From NCBI RefSeq assembly GCF_000150955.2, contig NC_011684.1, forward strand, positions 124,001 through 188,000: a stretch of 64,000 nucleotides of DNA. The letters are read 5' to 3'. The DNA comes from Phaeodactylum tricornutum CCAP 1055/1 (taxonomy: Eukaryota > Bacillariophyta > Bacillariophyceae > Surirellales > Neidiaceae). Both the position numbers and the translations under genes were made by a program. This document shows, one piece after another, positions 20,855 to 31,327 of this stretch. The notes under the pieces are model-generated. The model did not search any database and was not told the origin of the DNA. It saw nothing but the letters and a program-made list of their open reading frames with translations. The number at the start of each line of letters is the position of its first letter. Within the stretch, counting starts at the first letter, position 1.

Positions 20855-22057
20855 CGACAAAGATAAGTCTCATTGCTAAACACAATTTGGCAATTGTTAC
20901 CCACCAAAGAAACGTCAAATACCATGCTTCGATTGTACATACCCATGGATCATGCTAGCTTATGCAAAATAAAGCGGATCTAAAATGAAGTTTGAATGTG
21001 TGCCTGTATGCGTAGCTCACGATCATGTTATGACGAGTTTCACTCCAAAAAACTTATCTTGCTCAGCAAGGCTGGCAGTGTACCAGATCGTCATCCCTGT
21101 GAAGCAAGATGCGAGAATGCGTAGCGACGAGAGAAGTACCTACACCTTACGTGAAGTTCGACAAAGACCCAATTGTGATTTTTGTAACGGTACACAGCTC
21201 ACTTTCTGACGCGATTCAGTCGAGTAAGAGAGGCCCTTATCTCAACAAACACCCTCTGTCCATCCCTGCAGGGATCCCACTAGCGGACAGGGCGGTATAC
21301 AATGATTGAGATCAGAAAACATCGGGTTCGGAGGCGAATTAACAGCAAGGATTGACTCTGCTACCTCATCTTCCGGTCGCCTATCATAGAATTTCTGCTC
21401 TGACTGGCGATTGAAAGATTGGTTCGAATGGCAAAGACAATCCAGGTAAAGGAACTACTACCTACTACCTTCTTATTACATGGCGCTTTTACGTTATCGA
21501 GGAAAACGCCCTTTTCTCGTGAACATTTTTTTACAAACCCTATAAATATAAAGCAAAGTTACGTAAGCGTAAGTTGCGACTTTAAGTCCTTCTTGCACTT
21601 ACAATTTGACAAATTCATTTCAGAATCATTGTAAAACAGAGCGGTCTTGACAATATAACTCATGGCCGTGTGCGCTCGGTGGGTATAAAACCTGACTGTG
21701 AGTCATTACGGAATGACTCAAGACTGTCAAAAACCTTGACAATACTCACATTATTTCAATTCTGCAACACAATTTGATAAAATTCAATATTATCCTCTTT
21801 TACTATTTAGTTGTTTGAAAATGGCAAAAAGAATATATAAGGTATCACACTATGACTATACTGATGACCGTTATAAGTTTTGGAAAAACGCCAAAAGAGC
21901 ACCTGACTATGAAAGTCTTTCGAAACATTCTTTCCAGCAGACTTTTTGCTCTCTATCAGCATCTTATTCGACCGATATTCTTGGGATCTCGCTGGTGCCA
22001 TAATTTGTCCTAGCGATCGTTTGGGCTCTGTTTGAAGTAAACTTACTACTTAACATT
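20855..22057. other. Long intergenic region, AT-rich, with promoter-like signals near its end
   Basis: 1.2 kb separates the membrane-protein gene from the silaffin-like gene. Short frames (up to 74 codons) have no recognisable product. A TATA-like TATAAAA lies at about 21684-21690, followed by the palindrome at 21699-21720. The sequence cttgacaata occurs at about 21646 and again near 21735. Confidence 0.45.
21699..21720. promoter_or_regulatory. Perfect 9-bp inverted repeat of two AP-1/GCN4-like (bZIP) sites
   Basis: The sequence is TGAGTCATT, a 4-nt spacer ACGG, then AATGACTCA. Each arm carries the seven-base core TGA(G/C)TCA bound by AP-1/GCN4-class bZIP proteins. It lies 338 bp upstream of the silaffin-like ATG and just downstream of a TATA-like box. 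It is seen directly; the regulatory role is inference. It could also act as a short hairpin. Confidence 0.45.
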
Positions 22058-22702
22058 ATGATATTCAACATCGGCACAGAGACTTCTGATAAGCAATACA
22101 AATGGATCCGATTGGCCATGCTGCTTGTGATTGCCTTGGCTGGAACCAACGTCAGCCAAGCTCAGCGGGTAAGTTCAAGTTCGCTGTCGTCCCCATTGCT
22201 GCCAGAAGTTAGCCAGACCAACGCCGTACCCGAAGTGGGATATGCTGGACCAGTTTCATTTGAGCAGCAATATCGTCGCACTTCCCAGAGGCATCGTCGT
22301 CTAATGAAAGGAGAAAGCCCGACGGCTGCGAAGAGTACCACGAGCCCCAAAAGTCCACAGAACGCAGAGTCTACCAAGAGCCCAAAGAGGCAGAAAGGCA
22401 CAATGAATGGTAAAGGGTGCCTGCATACCATTTTTGACGACCCCAATGCCTCCAAAAGCTCCAAGAGCTGCAAATCCGAGGCCCCTTCGGTAGTCACAAC
22501 TGTTTCGCCGATTGATCTGAGCGATTCTCAACCAATTGATGCACCCAGCAGCGAGCCTATCGAAATGCCGACCGTCTCGAAAACGCCCTCTGATGCATTA
22601 AATATAGCCCCGACGTGCGCTGGGTCTAAATCGTCCAAATCGTGCAAGAGTGACAACTCCCCAAAGACGCCGAAATCGTCGAAGATGCGTATTCGAGGAT
22701 AA
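22058..22702 (+). CDS. Small secreted Ser/Lys-rich protein, silaffin-like
   Basis: 214 residues. The N-terminus has a hydrophobic core (IRLAMLLVIALAGTNVSQA), so it is a probable signal peptide cleaved near residue 34. An RR-rich site (YRRTSQRHRRLMKG) follows, then repeated Lys-Ser-Pro-Thr stretches such as SPKSPQ and STKSPKR. The motif KSSKSCKS occurs twice, as NASKSSKSCKSEA and GSKSSKSCKSDN. From family knowledge, diatom silaffins and related silica-matrix proteins are secreted, Ser-rich, and carry clustered Lys in K-x-x-K style that are modified with polyamines, often after an RXL-like cleavage site. The composition here fits, but silaffins share little sequence, so the call is by composition only. 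Other Ser/Lys-rich secreted proteins remain possible. Only five Cys are present in the whole protein. Confidence 0.6.
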   Translation: MIFNIGTETSDKQYKWIRLAMLLVIALAGTNVSQAQRVSSSSLSSPLLPEVSQTNAVPEVGYAGPVSFEQQYRRTSQRHRRLMKGESPTAAKSTTSPKSPQNAESTKSPKRQKGTMNGKGCLHTIFDDPNASKSSKSCKSEAPSVVTTVSPIDLSDSQPIDAPSSEPIEMPTVSKTPSDALNIAPTCAGSKSSKSCKSDNSPKTPKSSKMRIRG

Positions 22703-22932
22703 AATTAGCACACCTTTATCGCCAAGCCTTAGCGGCATCCAAGAAGAGCTGTGATCATAAAATCGAAAACTCGAACTATAAATCTTTCTAGAGAGGTTTT
22801 TCAAAGTAACAGGAATATTCGAGGCTCCTTAAAGTTAATCGAGATTGGCCCCTTCCAAATAGTTACATTATTCTATGTTCCAAGTAGCGTCCTTATGTTA
22901 GTATTAAATACTCTACACCAACCATGTTGTTT

Positions 22933-23050
22933 AGGAACGACCATACCACGATGACAGCACCGCTTCCCGTCTGCTCAGCGAAGTTAAGCATCGTCGGGCT
23001 CGGTTAGTACTACGGTGGGGGACCACGTTGGAATCCCGAGTGTTGTTCTT
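22933..23050 (+). rRNA. 5S ribosomal RNA
   Basis: The sequence has the eukaryotic 5S core: ACGACCATACCACG near the 5' end, the internal A box around AGTTAAGCATCGTCGGG, and the C box around GGTGGGGGACCACG. Helix I pairs AGGAACGAC at 22933-22941 with GTTGTTCTT at 23042-23050, with two G-U pairs. A T run follows at once (23049-23053), as expected for RNA polymerase III termination. The length of 118 nt is normal. It stands alone between protein genes; no second copy is seen in the window. Confidence 0.94.
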
Positions 23051-23374
23051 TTTGGTCATTTTTTGACCACGGAGAATTCCTCTTTTTTTTGTTTTTGGCC
23101 CACAGTAGCATTCCGGGGCGCTAACAGCTGGCAGGGAGACTACCTATTTATTGTAAATAATGTGCTTCTTACAAAACAAGAAAACGAGCGTCGGCACAAG
23201 GCTATGAACCCGATGCTACACACAGCTGAATCCTTCAATTTCTTGCATACCCGTCTTCCTACGTGAGCGAGTCACAGTGATATCGTAAAATAAAACATTT
23301 ATGCAGTGAAGTGTGTAAAAAAGGGATCGTGGTTCGTATCGCAGGCGATGTTTGGGTACGAGATGCATTCCTTT

Positions 23375-25523
23375 CTACGAAATGAGCGACATGCCAGAAC
23401 CGCCCTGTGCAAAGCCCATGGGATTACTCATCATGCCACTACTACCATTGTCGTCACCCTTGCCGTTCATCTGATCCTGATCTTCCAAAGGCATGTATTC
23501 GGCGAGAATTCCGCGGACTTGGTCCCGCATTTCCTCGCGACTGCGTTTATATTGCCATACGCCGAGCCCGCTAAAGAGTGCCACGACAAAAAGCATGGAG
23601 GTGGCAAAGGTGTGGGTTGAGACTCCCGAGTCCGTGGATGCGTAAGCGGGAGATTCCGAGGTACACTTGCCGGTGCGGATGCAGCCGACGGGATCGGGAC
23701 AGGCACTGCACTGGGTACACTTGGCCGGGGCCGTGCCCGCCAAGTACCCGGCGCAAATGGCGGTAAAGACGGTGGAGGGCTGCATCGCGCCGCGAATGAC
23801 GGCCGTATTGACGTAGGCTGTGGGGATGACGACTACACCCTGCTGATATTGCAAATCTATTTCTGTCTTGAGTTTGGTGTTGACCACGTCCTGTTTGGTA
23901 CCACCGCTATTGCTCATGCACTCTTCCACGGTGTCGCCGTTCACTTTGGAGTGTTTGTAGGCGTCCTTGATGCAGGCATCGTCGGCGAAGTAGTCGGCCG
24001 CGCTGCATCGCTGGTTGAATTCGTTGACGTAGTCCCACCACTCTCGGCCGATGCCGTTGGCCGCACCGTAATGACTCCAGATGCAGATACGACGGAGACT
24101 TTCCCGTACTACGTCACCTCCGGAAATGCCCTTGGTCAAATCATCGTCCGGATCGGTGGCGCAATATCTAACGGTACAACAAACACACGGTAGTAATGGG
24201 GACATAACACGAGAATATGTGTGAGGTTTTCCTATCGGTGCGACCATTTTGCATACGAGGGGACCGACATTGACGCACCTTCCCGCGTTGGTACAGAGCG
24301 TGAAGCAGTAATTATCTCCGTTGGGGGCGTGGCATCCGGACTTTTCGCCGTCGTGAAGGTACATGTGTGGGGTAAAGTATGCCTTGTCACCAAGGGCGAT
24401 GGCGACGTCCTTCCAGTCTCGAATAAATTCGGCGGAGATTCCGTCGGAAGGGGACGTCCACAAGTCGTACTCGACGCGATCATCGGGTGAGGGAAGAGAC
24501 CAGGCCATTTCGGCTTGGACGGGCCTATTTTCCTTGACTTCGGCAATGATTTTGTCCGCGTCGGTTTTGTAGAGCAAAAAGCTGGGTATGGAAATGTCGG
24601 CGCCGGATCCGTCGTCCGCCATGATGGGTTCGGTCATTTCACAGGGTGCGGTGGGGTTGGCGGCGGTGCAGGTTGTGTCGGAACAGATGCAGGTGTTGTC
24701 GGCAATCAAGACGCCCGAAGCACCCATGTGTTGCGCGTTGCGGACCTAGTGTGCATAGAGAAATATGTCGTGGAGTGCGTGAGTACAAAAGTCGCCATAC
24801 GAAAAACGTTGGATCGAATGAGAGAAAACGAACAAAGCCGCACTGAGTAATGTCTCGGTCGGATCCTGACCATGCTCTTCGCCTACACACACAAAGAGAT
24901 GTACGTACCTTTTGCACAAAGGTGCAGTGTCCGCGATCCATCATGAGCAAAAAGGGCGACGGGTAAGGTTTCATACGAGTACCTTCCTTTTCTCGTGCGG
25001 GAAAGCCTCCACTCATGTCGTCGATTTCGCAAAGGTCCGAGTTTGTGTAGTAGACATTCTGGACAATCGATCCCCCGTAGGGAGAAATTCCAAAGAGCGC
25101 CTCCCGGTGCCGGTATCCTCCTTCCTGGTAAAGCCGGTGAGGGACCTATAGTGCAGTGAGTGAGTGAGTGATTTGAGGGAATGCGTGGACAGTGTAGAGT
25201 AGTTTTGTCGTGTACGTGAGTGGGCATTTGCGTCCAGAAAATGCCTGGGACGTTTCGAGGCACGAGTCGTATAGAAAGACTCCCTTGGTCTCCGTGCTCA
25301 TCTACGCCTTTCCGCTGGATATCGACAGGCCAGCATCCTTGCGGTGTAGTAAAAATGCAACCATAGCGCGCCACGACGCGGCACGATTCATTAGAAAACT
25401 TACGTGGATCATGAGTTTACTGGAATTCGAATCCGCGTCCGTATCCGCAGGAATTTCCGCCGCGAGACTCCTTCCCACTCCCCATACCAACCACACGAAC
25501 AACGCACTCGTGTTTTTCATCAT
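23375..25523 (-). CDS. Vacuolar sorting receptor (plant VSR/BP80 family), four exons
   Basis: Exons on the minus strand are 25523-25404, 25145-24909, 24745-24279 and 24167-23375, giving 538 residues. All three introns are GT-AG (258, 163 and 111 nt) and keep phase. Exon 1 is a signal peptide (MMKNTSALFVWLVWGVG). Exons 2-3 carry the PA domain: HREALFGISPYGGSIVQNV, MMDRGHCTFVQKVRNAQHMG, ASGVLIADN. A central domain follows (CVNVGP-type turn, RYCATDPDDDL, LRRICIWSHYG, WWDYVNEF), then a Cys-rich EGF-like block near residues 430-460, one membrane span (TFATSMLFVVALFSGLGVW) and a cytosolic tail with YMPL. YMPL is the Tyr-based clathrin/AP sorting signal of plant VSRs. The protein should carry soluble hydrolases from Golgi to vacuole. 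Confidence 0.92.
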
Positions 25524-26465
25524 TATCGAATCCCAAGTTAGCTGTATGAATGAATATACCTGTGTGTAAAACAGGTGTGAGTTTTTGAACGAGACCAATG
25601 TTCGTATCACGAGATATTGCGGTTGGGAGTAGTAGATTGCAGTTTAGGATTGCCCAAGCTGCAGAACGAACGAGCGAAGTTTGTTCCGGGGAGGAAGAGG
25701 GAACGCGACCGAGAGACCGACAGAGCTCGACGCGAAGTTCTACTAATCGCGAGCAGAGACGACACCTCGTAGTCGTTGAGAGTGAGTCGACCGAGTCCAC
25801 ATAAATATATACGAAAGGGTCGCGTCCAGCGCGTGTGGCAGTCGATCAATGCTAAGCAGGACGGGTTAGGGTACTGGTAAGGTGATGCGGGCCCCGTTAA
25901 CTCTGTGCCGGGTCCGCGTGTCCCCGTTCCCGCTTCCGTACGGAACCGGGATGCCAACACAGTCCCGAACGATGTTCGCGATCGACCCATCCCCTACTGC
26001 CGCCCATTACTAGGGTTAAACGTGGCGTCGGTTCGTAGGACGTCTCATCGACTTGTTTCTGACTCATTCGGCGCCTGTACTTACTGTAAAAAATTGGAGA
26101 AAGATACGACACTCGGATAAGTTAGTATTCCCCGGATGACCCCATCCGTGGTTGCGGCCAACTAACTGTTGCTAGTCTGTATTATTCCGGTCTAATGAAC
26201 TATTGAACGGTAACAAATAGTATGTAGACTGTGTGTAGGATCAAAGCCTCCCGCACCAGACCTTGGAGGTATAGTTGTTTTTGTAAGTGTGTATTGCTAC
26301 TGGATGTGTTTGTATGTAATGTATATACCGTATGTACGCACATGTGTGTGGGAATACCAAAACACGGTACGGACCCCCCTCATCCGTTACCAACTCAACG
26401 CCCATTTTGTCGAATGTTGTGCACACAGATTATTTTGACTCGACGTGGGACAACAGTTGAGACCG
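25524..26465. other. Intergenic region, no gene seen
   Basis: 942 bp between the start of the vacuolar sorting receptor gene and the 3' end of the next minus-strand gene. It holds the receptor promoter. Frames of up to about 140 codons are present, but none has a recognisable product. Confidence 0.5.
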
Positions 26466-27848
26466 TTAGACCGTTTCGTCGGTGGACGGGACCGCCAAGA
26501 GTGGTTCCTGTAGGGCATCCTGGACCGTCGCCGCTTCCACGGGTCGGGCTGGGTTACGACGGTCCTCCGCGTGTTCGTTGTGCGTCGCCGCTCCCGTACT
26601 TTCGCCGGTGGACCGCCGCCAGGATTGAATGTTGTAGACGAGCGAAATCACGAGCGCGAGCGTGAGCACGTAGGTGAGGAAGACGAGAACGATGTTTTCT
26701 ACGTCGAATCCGTAGGCGTCGTTGGTGACAAAGGTACGTTCCCGAAGCCCGCCTTGGGCGGCTGGTGGCGTACAGGGCAAGTCGTCGACGCATCCACGGA
26801 TGACGACGGGACTACTGTCGAAGCGTTCTCCGGCGTGTGTGGGATCGTGTAAGGAAATGGCGTAACTGGTGGGTACCAAAAAGGGGAGCGGTACAATCGT
26901 GAGACGCACACACACACACACAAACAAAGGACACAAAGAACATGCGAGAGAGCGCGCGAACGAAGGGTGCACGACGGCAGGCACAACTTACCTGTTGGTC
27001 ACGGACTCTTGGTATTGGTAGGGTCCTCCGAGGGCAAAGGTGCGGGCCCACGAATCCCATACGTCGGGCGTATCCCCGTCATCGTTCGGGAGGAGCACCA
27101 CCTGCGCATCCATCTTGACCGTGATCCGTTCGTTTCCGTAATTCCCCTTGGCAAAGGTAAATTGCATATGGGGGAGTATTGGTTGCAGGACGGGACGCTT
27201 CGTACTGTTGTTGTCGTCGTCGTCATCCTCCGCCACGTCGTTGCCCCAGGGATCCCCGGTCCGCAGTGTCCGATTCGCTTGCGTGCGTACGGTATGCGCC
27301 AAGGCGTGCGTTCCCCAGACGTACCGAAAGTCATTCGTATTCCGGTACAACGTCGCGTTGGGATGCGGCTGCGCCACGAGTTGACTGACGGCCGTGGGTA
27401 CGTACCGGAGTTCGTAGGCGTCCATGAGCGTCGTCGACGCTTCCTTCACCGAGGCCGCCACGACACTGTAGGGTCCCACCCATCCGTGCAAATCCCGTCG
27501 GACGATGGAACGATTGGCGTCCGCGACGTATCCTTCCACTCCGACGGTATAAAAGACGGCGAGATCACTCCAATTCCACACCGTCGTCCCGTTGGCTTGG
27601 TCCAAACGACGACACGACGGAGCAACGACGTCGCCGTCGGTGGGTTGGTAGCAGACGGCGTTGTCGCGTTCGAGACATCCGTCCAAAGCGCAGCCGTACC
27701 CGCGGGTGGGATCGGTCTGGATGTGAACCACAATGTAGGTGGCGAGATGATCCGTCCGGGATTGTCCCGGACGATGGGGAACCTCCTTGCGGACTGTCCA
27801 GGTGCCCAGCATGGAATGCAAACGCCCGTAGTCCTTGGACACGTTCAT
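26466..27848 (-). CDS. Single-pass membrane protein of unknown function, two exons
   Basis: Exon 1 27848-26992 and exon 2 26865-26466 are joined by a 126-nt intron starting GTAAGT and ending CCAG, giving 418 residues. The large N-terminal part has several N-glycosylation sequons (NGT, NWS, NRS, NAT, NRT) and Cys pairs (CALDGC, CRRLD, GCVDDLPC), so it looks luminal or extracellular. One membrane span lies near residues 330-355 (IVLVFLTYVLTLALVISLVY). A short cytosolic tail ends with EPLLAVPSTDETV, including an acidic dileucine-like EPLL. The family is not recognised. No signal peptide is visible at the chosen ATG, although the topology needs one. An upstream exon is therefore likely, perhaps in the open frame at 27869-28294. 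Treat the 5' end as unsure. Confidence 0.68.
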
Positions 27849-28819
27849 CCTTATGCCGGTATTGTTGGTTAAGAATTAGTAATTACTTGTTCCTTGTGGG
27901 TTAGTTCGTACGCACACTGGTACCGCCGTTGTTGACGTAAACGATAGCTAGCTAGAAGCAATCCCACAAGGCAAGGATACCCGCAAACGATTCGTTGGGG
28001 ATGCGTTCGAATCCTTAGGGGAGGACGCGCGAAGGATTTGGGCGAAGGGAGGGTGGGGTCGTCCTCCCACAAGTAGGGCACCGACAGGGTTTCGGTCGTG
28101 CTTTCCATATAGTGTGTGTGTGTGTGATCGTGTCGTGCCCGTGTGCGGGCGCGGTTTCTTTGGACGACCCCGGGAATGACGTAGTCGTGACGTAGCAAGG
28201 GGCTCTCGTCCACCACCGGTCGACTGGTGAACACACCCTGTGACGGACAATTCGATTCGGTGAGTTTCGGCACGACTGACTGTGTGACTGACATTCTGAC
28301 ATGGGGGAACCACGATTGTGTCTCGTACCGGTTCCCATTCCCAACGTAGGAAGCCCTTTCGCACGCGAACTAATGTAGGATAAGTGCGAGCATTTTTCCC
28401 GGTCCGCATCGGACTGTGAATGACTCTTTCTCATAACCAAAATGTTTCATGGCAGTCTACGTACGTCGTACTGTGATTGATTTCTACAAAACAGGAGTCC
28501 AGATTGGCCACCGGAACGAAACAAAAACCAACCCGTGTTCGCATCGCCCATCCGGAACGACTCTTGATCCCAGTCATACCTCACCCGTAGGAAAGGAGCC
28601 GTATACGACCTACGGCCATCTCTCCCTCGGTCTCGTGTGTTCCCACGGGTCACCGACACTTTCCCATCCACTCTCCGCCCATCGCAACCCGGACCCAAAC
28701 AGATTCACCACACACGACTTGCCGTGGCATCGTACCAATCCCTTTTGCATCTACCAAGTAAACTACACACGCACACAACTACACACACATCCGTTTTTCT
28801 TTTCCAGTGTAGTTAATTC
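27849..28819. other. Divergent intergenic region; may hold a missing 5' exon
   Basis: 971 bp between divergent genes. On the minus strand a 141-codon frame (27869-28294) contains a coherent-looking stretch and a short hydrophobic run near its end (PCLVGLLLASY). It could be the missing N-terminus of the membrane protein downstream. I cannot place a convincing splice pair. A GT microsatellite is at about 28112-28124. Confidence 0.4.
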
Positions 28820-29302
28820 ATGAATTCTTGGTTGCTTCTGTTTCTGTGGGCAATCGTGTCGTTGGCCGGGACTGCGATGGCCGCACCGGCGCCGTGGTTG
28901 GAAGGCACGTACGATCTCGTGCGAGTGACGGATAGCGACGACCACGAGGTTGCTTGGCCCCGGGAGGACCAAACCTTTACCCTTCGTCTCACCTCCGTCC
29001 CGGACGACCCCGACACCTACCGCTTGCACGTGAAAATTGGTAACAATATGGGGTGCGGCGTGCACGTCCACACCGCCACTACCGACGACCCGCGCAGTGG
29101 ACAAGCCACGGTCACGCTGGAACCGGTCCATTCCACCATGATGATGCCTCCGGAAGAATTGTTCAAACTCGAAATGGTATTGTCCCGCGTTCTGCCACAA
29201 ATTACCAGTATCGAACTCGACGCTGCTCAACAGCGTTTGACCCTCCGGGGTGCCCAAGGTACCCTAGTCGCCCGGACAAATGTGGAAACAAAAGTACCGT
29301 AG
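28820..29302 (+). CDS. Small secreted META/HslJ-like protein
   Basis: 160 residues with a clear signal peptide (MNSWLLLFLWAIVSLAGTAMA, cleaved near residue 21). The mature part begins WLEGTYDLVRVTDSDD and has alternating beta-strand pattern (FTLRLTS, YRLHVKIGNNMGCGV). It then has STMMMPPEELFKLEMVLSRV and ends LTLRGAQGTLVARTN. The strand-rich layout and the MMxPPE-type motif before the final hairpin resemble the META domain of HslJ and protist META proteins. That is a resemblance from memory, not a search. The molecular role of the family is poorly known. An extracellular or ER-lumen location is inferred. Confidence 0.62.
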   Translation: MNSWLLLFLWAIVSLAGTAMAAPAPWLEGTYDLVRVTDSDDHEVAWPREDQTFTLRLTSVPDDPDTYRLHVKIGNNMGCGVHVHTATTDDPRSGQATVTLEPVHSTMMMPPEELFKLEMVLSRVLPQITSIELDAAQQRLTLRGAQGTLVARTNVETKVP

Positions 29303-29700
29303 CACACAACGTGTGGAGGGATCCACGGAAAGGAGAAGGAACTACTAGTAAAATAATTACCGTTCCTTGGATACTTCTTTCCTTGTTTGGAGTCGTGGAA
29401 AGTGACAGTGAGACGAGTACCAAAATGATCTCTATTATCGTTCTGCATACGAGTAGACTCGTTCCTACGGGCGTGCACCACAAACGGACCTGGATTGGAC
29501 CAGTATTGCAATTCATCCGTGGATACCCGCATGTCGTAGTCAGAGCGCTTACAGTTAGACACACGTACGGAGTTTACGGAAACTACGCGCAACCTACAAC
29601 ACACGACCGCTCCCTTTCGAGCTATCTGCCACGAAAGTCTGCGTTGCCGAGCTCTCATTTCCAAATGTTCCTCCTTCTTGATCACCCGTCTCACGAGGAG
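29303..29700. other. Convergent intergenic region
   Basis: 398 bp between the 3' ends of the META-like gene and the next minus-strand gene. No gene is supported. Confidence 0.45.
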
Positions 29701-30633
29701 CTACCCGTTGCGAAGTTCGCTCGAGGGTACAGCCTTGCGAATGCGTTGCACGAATTCTTGGCCCCGTACGTGGTGATGGAACCGCCACATGACGTACCCG
29801 TGCACCATGCTTTGACTGCACAGGTACAGCCACTTGCGTGCCGAACTCGGTGACCCCGACGATCCCAGCAAGGCCGGTGTGTACCCTTGCAACGAAGTTT
29901 CCAAATCGCCGGTAAACGCAGTATTGCTGCGGCTGTCCAAGTTACCACCACTACCACCACTTTCATCCGTATCCAGCAATTGCGTTTTGGTTAAAGTCAT
30001 GGACAAAGAACCAAAACTAGCATTATTGTGCTTGTTTTTCGGCGCGTTCCGTCGACGCTTCCGAGCGACGAGAAACCCACCCGCGATTGGTAAAGATACG
30101 GTACAGGTCGAATGCTGTTGACGCGCTCCCATCGGAGTCTTCGTTTGGTACGAGAACCGGTGCCCGACGCACGGCCCGAACGAGATTACGTTTTGATTAA
30201 AGATTCGATTCCGAATTTGCACACTACCGTCCGTCTGTGGCACAGCTCGTAGCAACCCGAAAGTTACCGTACCTTTGGTCAGCCACGATGGATAGGCGGA
30301 CAAGAGTCGTTCGGCGAAACGGAGCAAGTCGCGATCGGCCGTCTCGACGAGCGAACGGTACAAGGGCGAAGACGTCGGAACGGCGGAACTTTCCTGCGCC
30401 GTCGCAACCGCGGACCTTCGATCGACCGCAGCGCGCCATACGTACGTATTCTCTCCCGGCCAAAGTCGCACGGGGCCCAGATTGACACCCTGTGGGGACG
30501 TGGAAGTAGTGGTAGTTGCGGGAGCCGCATTCACCAAGTACGAACAACTCCCATACGAGCACGCGGCCAAGAGTAGCACCCTCCCTAGCAACGTGATACC
30601 CCACTGCTTGCAGTTCCTCTTGGCAGCAAACAT
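29701..30633 (-). CDS. Secreted or membrane-anchored protein of unknown function
   Basis: 310 residues from the ATG at 30633; another in-frame ATG is at 30663. The N-terminus MFAAKRNCKQWGITLLGRVLL is followed by a hydrophobic run and Ala-Pro, consistent with a signal peptide ending near NAAPA. The rest has LVETADRDLLRFAERLLSAY, a short hydrophobic stretch SLPIAGGFLVARKRRR, a low-complexity Ser/Gly-rich part, and a C-terminus with ARKWLYLCSQSMVHGYVMWR. No known domain is recognised. Codon use and the lack of stops over 310 codons argue that it is real. The function is unknown. Confidence 0.58.
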   Translation of the reverse strand: MFAAKRNCKQWGITLLGRVLLLAACSYGSCSYLVNAAPATTTTSTSPQGVNLGPVRLWPGENTYVWRAAVDRRSAVATAQESSAVPTSSPLYRSLVETADRDLLRFAERLLSAYPSWLTKGTVTFGLLRAVPQTDGSVQIRNRIFNQNVISFGPCVGHRFSYQTKTPMGARQQHSTCTVSLPIAGGFLVARKRRRNAPKNKHNNASFGSLSMTLTKTQLLDTDESGGSGGNLDSRSNTAFTGDLETSLQGYTPALLGSSGSPSSARKWLYLCSQSMVHGYVMWRFHHHVRGQEFVQRIRKAVPSSELRNG

Positions 30634-31327
30634 GGTAGGGGTAAAGGTATTCCTGTTTAACATGCAGTCTTGTTGTCTCGGTTCGCAAGGTCGATGCAGT
30701 GCTTCGAATACTGCCTTGGTGTCATCATCGTCGCATCCGATGTAAAGCGGTCGACACCTACCATCTAGTGTCTCCAATAGGGCTAGAAGAAGACCCGGAA
30801 ATTCAAATCCCGTAGAAAAGATCGATCACGGCAAATAAATCGACTCGAGGTTGGTTCGGATGTGTACACACATCTTGGAGAATCGGCTCAACAAGGAATC
30901 GAATGTGCGAAAGTTTCCCGTCGGTCCCATCAATAGTATGGAGACAACCTGGATTCAACACAAACGAAGGCTACGGAACTCGGCTCGTGCCGATTTTTGC
31001 CGACCTAACAGTAAGCGAACTTCAACCGCATGTCGAGAGGAGATACACGTACATTGAGAGCCTGTGATTGTCGGAACGAAAGGAACAGCTTGCCCGATCG
31101 CTTTGGGCGCGATGCCCACGTATGCATTTTTTGCGATGGAAAAACGGTTGCTTTCGAGGCTCTTGCCTTGGACTAGAGTGAGCAACGAATTCTCTGGTTG
31201 AAAGTAAAGATTCTCTAGATTGGGATCTAAAATACTATAGAGCATGTTCACATGTAATCGATACAGTGTGTCTTCTATTGGCGTAAGGAGATATAGTTTT
31301 ATGCACGGAGCAACATGCTCTGACAAG
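30634..31327. other. Intergenic region, no gene seen
   Basis: 694 bp between two minus-strand genes. The frame of the upstream protein is open a little further 5' without a better start. A 123-codon minus-strand frame at 30955-31326 has no recognisable product. Confidence 0.45.

Noticed and set aside
23015-23266. 83-codon frame beginning inside the 5S rRNA gene
   Set aside because: It overlaps the 5S gene and its terminator and has no recognisable product.
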